In this document: piece by piece, positions 5,656 to 10,379 of the stretch
How positions within the stretch are numbered: position 1 is the stretch's first letter
Layout: each line of letters begins with the position of its first letter
Origin: JADJEI01 sp035328465
GTDB lineage: Bacteria; Bacteroidota; Ignavibacteria; Ignavibacteriales; Ignavibacteriaceae
Length of the DNA: 10,379 nt
Reading direction: 5' to 3'
Assembly: GCA_035328465.1 (NCBI GenBank)
Contig: DAOLIQ010000102.1
Location: 1 to 10,379, forward strand
Translations under genes and position numbers: made by a program
Notes under the pieces: generated by a model
Databases searched by the model: none
What the model saw: the letters and a program-made list of their open reading frames with translations, nothing else
What the model was told of the DNA's origin: nothing

Positions 5656-6591
5656 ATGAAAGAAGAAAAGTTAAAGCTTGAAGATTTACTCGAAAAAACC
5701 AATTCGAACGAAGACTCAGAAAGAATAAATAATGTTGCAATCATTGGTGCAGGAATTATGGGCAGGGGTATTGCACAAACCATTGCAGCTGCCGGAATTG
5801 AAGTAACCATCATTGAGAAAGATAGTAAATCACTTGACAGAGCTAAGAAAAATTTCCTTGAATCAATTGACCATGAAATAAAACGATGGGCAATGACTAA
5901 TTCCGAAAAGCGTGCAATTAATGGAAGGGTAAAGTGGGAAACTAAACTTGATAAATCAATAAACTGCGATCTGATTATTGAAGCAGTTGAAGAAGATTTT
6001 GAATTAAAGAAAAAAATATTTATTGAGCTTGATAAGCAGGTAAAGAATGAAGCTATATTTGTTTCAAATACTTCCACACTCAGCTTAACAAAACTTGCCG
6101 AGTCAATTTCCAGAAACGATCAAGTGATCGGTATGCACTTCTTAAATCCAGTGCCTAAAATTCCATTGGTCGAATTGGTAAAATCACTTCATACATCAAA
6201 TAAAACAGTGGAGAAAGTAAAAATCTTTGCTGCACGAATAGGAAAAACACCTGTTGAAGTTTACGAGTATCCCGGGTTTGTAACTACCCGCGCTATAGTT
6301 CCACTGCTTAATGAAGCAATGTATATTTTAATGGAGGGTGTAGCCACTGCTAAGGACATTGATACAGCAATGAAACTCGGTTACAATTTCCAAAATGGTC
6401 CGCTTGAAATGGCTGATATGATGGGACTTGATGAAGTACTTGCCTGGATGGAAACACTTTGGAAAACACTTGGTGAACCTCGATACAGAGCCTGTCCTGT
6501 ACTTCGTAAATTGGTTCGTGAAAGAAAACTTGGTAAAAAAACAAATGAAGGATTTTACAAATATGATGAGAATGGTAAGATAGTAGACTGA
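5656..6591 (+). CDS. 3-hydroxyacyl-CoA dehydrogenase (3-hydroxybutyryl-CoA type)
   Basis: It interconverts 3-hydroxyacyl-CoA and 3-oxoacyl-CoA with NAD(P) in the cytoplasm. The NAD-binding fold starts with IGAGIMGRG (Gly31, Gly33, Gly36). Catalytic positions expected for the family are visible: Ser140 in SNTST, His161 in GMHFLNPVP and Glu173 in LVELV. The fourth, normally Asn in PGFVVNR, is Thr211 (PGFVTTR). The C-terminal domain carries EGVATAKDIDTAMKLG and the end motif LGKKTNEGFYKYDENG. The protein is 311 residues, with about 25 charged residues ahead of the Rossmann fold, somewhat longer than the usual 280-295. AAGG at 5646-5649 is 6 nt before the ATG. It follows the lipoprotein gene by 15 bp and precedes ackA by 47 bp. 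Use in beta-oxidation or butyrate-type metabolism is inferred. Confidence 0.93.
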   Translation: MKEEKLKLEDLLEKTNSNEDSERINNVAIIGAGIMGRGIAQTIAAAGIEVTIIEKDSKSLDRAKKNFLESIDHEIKRWAMTNSEKRAINGRVKWETKLDKSINCDLIIEAVEEDFELKKKIFIELDKQVKNEAIFVSNTSTLSLTKLAESISRNDQVIGMHFLNPVPKIPLVELVKSLHTSNKTVEKVKIFAARIGKTPVEVYEYPGFVTTRAIVPLLNEAMYILMEGVATAKDIDTAMKLGYNFQNGPLEMADMMGLDEVLAWMETLWKTLGEPRYRACPVLRKLVRERKLGKKTNEGFYKYDENGKIVD

Positions 6592-6638
6592 TCACAAAAA
6601 AATGTTAAAATAATTTATAAAAAAACAGAAGTAGAAAA

Positions 6639-7835
6639 ATGAAAATATTAGTATTAAACTGCGGCAGTTCCTCCATCAAATATCAATTCATAGATACGGA
6701 ACAAAAAATTGCATTAGCAAAAGGATTAGTAGATAGAATCGGAATGACCGGTGCAGTCTTATCCCACAAAAGATATAACGATGATGAAATCAAAATCGTT
6801 GGCGAAATTCTTGATCACACAATTGCTGTTGAATACGTTTTAGGTGTAATGCTCAGCAAGAATCACGGTGTTATTGAACAAAAGTCCGACATAGAGGCAG
6901 TTGGTCATCGTGTCGTTCATGGGGGTGAGACATTTTCGGACTCGGTTCTGATTAATGATGAAGTTATGAAAGTACTCCACGATAACATTGAGTTAGCACC
7001 GCTCCACAATCCTGCTAACATAAAAGGAATACAAGCGGTAAGCAGAACTCTCCCCGATACGCCGCAGGTGGGTGTATTTGATACTGCATTCCATGTTAAA
7101 ATGCCTCCGAAAGCTTACCTCTATGGAATTCCGTATGAACTTTATAAAAAATATAAAATCAGACGGTATGGATTTCATGGAACTTCCCATCTGTACGTTT
7201 CGCAAATGGCTGCCCGAGCTCTCGGAAAACCAATCGAAGATTTGAAAATTGTGACTGCCCATCTTGGCAACGGCTGCAGTATGTCGGCAGTTAATCACGG
7301 CAAATCAATTGATACCACAATGGGTTTCACACCCCTTGAGGGATTACTTATGGGTACAAGAAGCGGCGATCTCGATCCCTCTCTCATCCTTTATATTATG
7401 AGCAAAGAAGGGTTAACACTTGGCGAAGCAGCTACGTTGTTAAACAAGCACAGCGGATTAATTGGCATAAGCGGAGAAAGCAGCGATATGAGGGAGATTC
7501 TTGCAGCTATGAAGGATGATCAGAAGCGGTCTAAATATGCCTTTGATATTTTCTGCTATAAAATTAAAAAATATCTTGGCGCCTATGCTGCAGCAATGGG
7601 TGGGCTTGATGCATTTGTTTTTACCGGCGGTATCGGCGAGAACTCTCCTGAAGTTCGTGCCGAAGTCTGCAAAGATCTTGAATTCCTTGGAATCGAAATA
7701 GATGAATTGAAGAATGAGGAAAAACGAGAAACGATTTCAACTGATAATTCACGAGTTAAAGTTTTACGCATTCCTACAAATGAAGAGCTTGTGATTGCGC
7801 TTGATACAGCAAAGATTGTTTCTGAACTAAAATAA
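6639..7835 (+). CDS. ackA: Acetate kinase
   Basis: AckA makes ATP and acetate from acetyl phosphate and ADP, or the reverse. The 398-residue length is normal and all diagnostic residues are present by position: Asn7 in NCGSSSIKY, Arg91 in GHRVVHGGE, His123 in HNPAN, Asp148 in FDTAFH, His180 in RYGFHGTSH, Arg241 in GTRSGDLDP, and Glu382/383 in TNEEL. The nucleotide-binding motif FTGGIGENSPEVR (328-340) is intact. This residue set fits acetate kinase rather than butyrate kinase. The ribosome site is weak (AGAAGTAGA, 6627-6635). No phosphotransacetylase gene is visible in the window, so the source of acetyl phosphate must be encoded elsewhere. Neighbours on both sides handle acyl-CoA or oxidoreductions, consistent with a fermentative or energy-conserving role. 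Confidence 0.97.
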   Translation: MKILVLNCGSSSIKYQFIDTEQKIALAKGLVDRIGMTGAVLSHKRYNDDEIKIVGEILDHTIAVEYVLGVMLSKNHGVIEQKSDIEAVGHRVVHGGETFSDSVLINDEVMKVLHDNIELAPLHNPANIKGIQAVSRTLPDTPQVGVFDTAFHVKMPPKAYLYGIPYELYKKYKIRRYGFHGTSHLYVSQMAARALGKPIEDLKIVTAHLGNGCSMSAVNHGKSIDTTMGFTPLEGLLMGTRSGDLDPSLILYIMSKEGLTLGEAATLLNKHSGLIGISGESSDMREILAAMKDDQKRSKYAFDIFCYKIKKYLGAYAAAMGGLDAFVFTGGIGENSPEVRAEVCKDLEFLGIEIDELKNEEKRETISTDNSRVKVLRIPTNEELVIALDTAKIVSELK

Positions 7836-7850
7836 AATTCTTTTAATCTT

Positions 7851-7856
7851 AGAAGG
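7851..7856 (+). promoter_or_regulatory. Shine-Dalgarno site that fixes the SDR start
   Basis: AGAAGG at 7851-7856 is 5 nt upstream of the ATG at 7862. An in-frame GTG at 7856 lies inside this site and cannot be its own start, so 7862 is preferred. Confidence 0.75.
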
Positions 7857-7861
7857 TGATT

Positions 7862-8653
7862 ATGGATTACGGTATTCAAAATAAGACAGCACTTGTAACC
7901 GCTGCCAGCCAAGGTATAGGGAAATCTGCGGCAGCAGCATTAATGGCTGAAGGATGCAATGTTGCAATTTGTTCTCGCTCAAAAGAAAAGTTAGAACAAG
8001 CATGCACTGAAATGAAAAATAAATTTGGCAAAGAGCCATTCTGGCTTGTATGTGAATTAAATAATCCAAAAGATATTCAGAGTACTGTTAAAACCGTTAC
8101 AGAAAAACTCGGGCCGATTGAAATATTAATAAACAATTGCGGCGGTCCTGTTCCCGGTTTTTTCGATGAACTTAATGAAAACGATTGGGAAGATGCCTAT
8201 AATCAGGTTTTGATGAGTGCGGTTAGATTTTCCCGGCTCGTACTTCCTTCAATGATTAAAAATGAATGGGGGAGGATAATTAACATCACTTCCATTTCCG
8301 TAAAACAACCAGTTGAAAAATTAATGCTCTCTAATTCTTTACGGAGCGGAGTAATTGGATTCGCAAAAACCCTAAGTAATGAAGTGGCAAAACACAACAT
8401 AACCGTCAATAATGTTGCACCGGGAATGACGCTGACTCATCGCTTGTATGAACTTGCAGTAGTTCGTGCAAAAGATTCAGGCAAATCTCATGAAGAAATT
8501 CTTGTTGAAATGGCAAAGCAAAATCCTATGAATCGCCTCGGAACTCCGGATGAAATAGCTTCACTCGTGGCTTTTCTGGCTTCTAAACAAGCAAGTTATT
8601 TAACGGGCACAACCATTCAAGTTGATGGCGGAGCTGCTAAATCAATGCTTTAA
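7862..8653 (+). CDS. Atypical short-chain dehydrogenase/reductase (SDR), 3-oxoacyl-ACP-reductase-like
   Basis: The 263-residue protein has the Rossmann fold start TAASQGIG (13-20), a variant of the usual TGxxxGIG, then NNCGG (91-95) in place of NNAG. Ser144 lies in NITSIS, and PG with a C-terminal LTGTTIQVDGG completes the classical SDR outline. The catalytic YxxxK motif is absent: at its place the sequence reads LMLSN (154-158), so Tyr is Leu and Lys is Asn, and no tyrosine occurs between Ser144 and residue 195. I recall a subgroup of BKR-like SDRs that lack both the perfect cofactor motif and the tetrad, which fits. The ATG at 7862 is chosen because AGAAGG lies just upstream. It starts 26 bp after ackA and ends 37 bp before the FAD enzyme. 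Activity is uncertain; it may be a non-classical reductase. Confidence 0.88.
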   Translation: MDYGIQNKTALVTAASQGIGKSAAAALMAEGCNVAICSRSKEKLEQACTEMKNKFGKEPFWLVCELNNPKDIQSTVKTVTEKLGPIEILINNCGGPVPGFFDELNENDWEDAYNQVLMSAVRFSRLVLPSMIKNEWGRIINITSISVKQPVEKLMLSNSLRSGVIGFAKTLSNEVAKHNITVNNVAPGMTLTHRLYELAVVRAKDSGKSHEEILVEMAKQNPMNRLGTPDEIASLVAFLASKQASYLTGTTIQVDGGAAKSML

Positions 8654-8664
8654 TTTTTTTTAAT

Positions 8665-8681
8665 TCCTCATAAATAGAGGA
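8665..8681 (+). promoter_or_regulatory. Small hairpin covering the ribosome site of the FAD enzyme gene
   Basis: TCCTC (8665-8669) is complementary to GAGGA (8677-8681) around a 7-nt loop. GAGGA is the ribosome binding site for the ATG at 8691, so the site would be paired in the folded message. The stem is short, so the effect may be weak. Confidence 0.4.
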
Positions 8682-8690
8682 CTTTGTAAA

Positions 8691-10244
8691 ATGAAAAAAC
8701 AAATTGAATTGAACATATTACCCGATAAGATTAACGATCTGCTTGCAATTAAATCTATTGCTGCAAGGGAACTCCAGGTTGAGACAAGTGAAATAACTGC
8801 CGTTATACCACTTAAAAGGTCTATTGATGCAAGAAGGTATCATCCCATTTTTAAATTACTGTGTGATATTTATATCAACGAACAGCCAAATAAAATTGAC
8901 AATAATATTCATTATCAAACTGCCGGGAGAAATAAAAAAGTTATCATTGTTGGTTCGGGTCCCGGGGGAATGTTTGCTGCTCTTCGACTAATCGAACTCG
9001 GGATTAAACCTGTAATTATTGAGCGTGGTAAAGATGTCCAATCCAGAAGACGCGACTTAAAAGCTATTCAGCAGGATCATGTTGTTAATCCCGATTCGAA
9101 TTATTGTTTCGGGGAAGGGGGAGCGGGTACTTACAGCGATGGGAAACTTTATACCCGATCTACAAAGCGTGGTGATATAAAAAAAATATTGAATATTCTT
9201 GTGCAGCACGGATCCTCGCAGGATATTTTGGTTGATGCTCATCCTCATATCGGTTCTAATAATCTACCAAAAATAGTTCAGGCTGTAAGAGATACAATTA
9301 TCAATTGCGGCGGCGAGGTCCATTTCAATTCGCGAGTTACTGATTTTATTCTGAATAATAAAAGAATCATTGGTGTTGTTGCGAATGATAGAGAGGAGTA
9401 TACGGGCGACGCTGTCATTCTTGCAACGGGGCATTCTGCAAGAGATGTTTATTATCTTCTTCACAAAAAAAATATTAAGATCGAACCAAAACCTTTTGCG
9501 ATGGGAGTCCGCATTGAACATCCTCAGCAATTGATTGATGAAATTATGTATCACTCTAAAATCCGGCACGAAAATTTACCCGCAGCAAGCTATAACACAG
9601 CCTGTGATGTAAACGGAAGGGGAGTGTATTCATTTTGCATGTGTCCGGGTGGAATTGTTGTTCCTGCTGCGACTGCACCGGGCGAGATTGTGGTAAACGG
9701 GATGTCTCTTTCACGTCGTGACTCGCCGTTTGCGAATTCAGGATTTGTTGTTTCTGTGGACGAAAAGGATTGGAACACATACGAAAGTGATTTTCCATTT
9801 TCAGGATTAAAACTGCAAATGGAGATTGAGCAGCTTGCCTTTCAGCTTGGGGGTGGGACACAAACTGCGCCTGCACAGCGAGTGACTGATTTCATTCATA
9901 AAAAAATATCTGCCAACCTTCCGCAAACGTCATATATTCCAGGGGTAATTCCCGCACCACTCCACGAAGCACTACCTGAATTTATTGTCCAAGGATTATC
10001 AAAAGCATTAATGATCTTTGATAAAAAAATGAATGGCTATTACACTGAAGAAGCGCAACTGATTGCTGCGGAGACTCGCACAAGTTCTCCAATTAGAATT
10101 CCGCGGGACAAAGAAACATTTATGCACATTGAAATTGAAGGTTTATTTCCCTGCGGGGAGGGTGCAGGTTATGCCGGTGGAATTGTTTCATCAGCTATTG
10201 ATGGAGAAAATTGTGCAGATGCCGCTGCGAAATTTCTTAAGTAA
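8691..10244 (+). CDS. FAD-dependent dehydrogenase (COG2509-like), substrate unknown
   Basis: This 517-residue cytoplasmic flavoprotein has an N-terminal domain of about 80 residues (with RSIDARRYHPIFKL, 43-56) ahead of an FAD/NAD-binding fold. The dinucleotide motif VIIVGSGPGG (84-93) ends its first strand and Glu111-Arg112 closes the second. A conserved-looking FGEGGAGTYSDGKLYTR (140-156) follows, then VILATGHSARD (about 245-255) and a C-terminal FAD-contact segment PCGEGAGYAGGIVSSAIDG. This order is that of the uncharacterised FAD-dependent dehydrogenases I know as COG2509, which resemble geranylgeranyl-reductase and succinate-dehydrogenase flavoproteins in fold only. Several cysteines (including FCMCPGG, about 315-321) are present. 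AGAGGA at 8676-8681 is 9 nt before the ATG. It is the last gene of the + strand run. Family assignment is good; the substrate is unknown. Confidence 0.88.
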   Translation: MKKQIELNILPDKINDLLAIKSIAARELQVETSEITAVIPLKRSIDARRYHPIFKLLCDIYINEQPNKIDNNIHYQTAGRNKKVIIVGSGPGGMFAALRLIELGIKPVIIERGKDVQSRRRDLKAIQQDHVVNPDSNYCFGEGGAGTYSDGKLYTRSTKRGDIKKILNILVQHGSSQDILVDAHPHIGSNNLPKIVQAVRDTIINCGGEVHFNSRVTDFILNNKRIIGVVANDREEYTGDAVILATGHSARDVYYLLHKKNIKIEPKPFAMGVRIEHPQQLIDEIMYHSKIRHENLPAASYNTACDVNGRGVYSFCMCPGGIVVPAATAPGEIVVNGMSLSRRDSPFANSGFVVSVDEKDWNTYESDFPFSGLKLQMEIEQLAFQLGGGTQTAPAQRVTDFIHKKISANLPQTSYIPGVIPAPLHEALPEFIVQGLSKALMIFDKKMNGYYTEEAQLIAAETRTSSPIRIPRDKETFMHIEIEGLFPCGEGAGYAGGIVSSAIDGENCADAAAKFLK

Positions 10245-10325
10245 GAAGAGAAGATTAGAAATTTTTTAATTGTGTGAAAAGCTGCAAGTGAAAGCTTAGA
10301 ATAAAATCATTTTTTCAGCTTGTGA

Positions 10326-10379
10326 TCATTCTAGATTGTTTGGCTTTCGTAAAAGCGGAAGTATTTTTCCTTCTGGCGG
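10326..10379 (-). CDS. Possible 3' end of a convergent - strand gene
   Basis: On the - strand, 17 codons run open from the window edge to a TGA at 10326-10328 and read PPEGKILPLLRKPNNLE. The residue mix looks protein-like, and the position facing the end of the + strand run would suit a convergent gene. I do not recognise the family. The length is too short to prove coding; the rest would lie beyond the window. Confidence 0.25.
   Translation of the reverse strand, partial: PPEGKILPLLRKPNNLE

Noticed and set aside
10279..10321. AAGCT/AGCTT and AAGCTG/CAGCTT pairings after the FAD enzyme gene that might form a terminator.
   Set aside because: The stems are only 5-6 bp, one has a 31-nt loop, and no T tract follows directly, so termination cannot be supported.
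1..10379. Possible CRISPR arrays, insertion-sequence ends or prophage genes.
   Set aside because: No regular repeat-spacer pattern, transposase or phage protein was found on either strand.

Overview
The window is AT-rich, gene-dense bacterial DNA. Nearly all protein genes lie on the + strand, with two tRNA genes on the - strand. The protein style (AGGTGA-type ribosome sites, lysine- and isoleucine-rich proteins) and the ~10-bp periodic intergenic repeats suggest the Bacteroidota/Ignavibacteriota side of the tree, most likely an Ignavibacteria-like organism. This placement is an inference from sequence style, not a proven assignment.

Region 1 (1-1730) looks like a partly decayed arsenic or thiol-redox locus. 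It holds the 3' part of a thioredoxin-like gene with a CIPC active site, a small CcdA-like membrane protein that most resembles the ArsG branch of that superfamily, and a frameshifted C-terminal remnant of an Acr3-type arsenite efflux permease. A carboxymuconolactone-decarboxylase-family gene without the AhpD cysteine pair follows. Two different degenerate repeats with a period of about 10 bp sit in the gaps of this region, one of them forming a long inverted arrangement.

Region 2 (1812-2715) has mobA (molybdenum cofactor guanylyltransferase) on +, then a bidirectional hairpin terminator. tRNA-Val(UAC) and tRNA-Gly(CCC) come next on the - strand and converge on mobA.

Region 3 (2932-10244) is a run of seven + strand genes with gaps of at most 47 bp, so it may be one long operon or two joined ones. 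The first three are tightly coupled: an ABC ATPase, its ABC-2 permease (4-bp overlap) and an uncharacterised predicted lipoprotein (1-bp gap). The next four are a 3-hydroxyacyl-CoA dehydrogenase, acetate kinase (ackA), an atypical SDR oxidoreductase lacking the YxxxK motif, and a large FAD-dependent dehydrogenase of unknown substrate. The last four point to acyl-CoA/acetate energy metabolism and redox chemistry.

The right edge (10245-10379) has no clear + strand gene. The last 18 codons on the - strand are open up to a stop and could be the tail of a convergent gene.

The most noteworthy observations are the Acr3 remnant beside the thioredoxin/ArsG-like pair, the paired periodic repeats, the SDR without catalytic Tyr/Lys, the Asn-to-Thr change at a catalytic position of the acyl-CoA dehydrogenase, and the ABC-transporter/lipoprotein cassette of unknown role.
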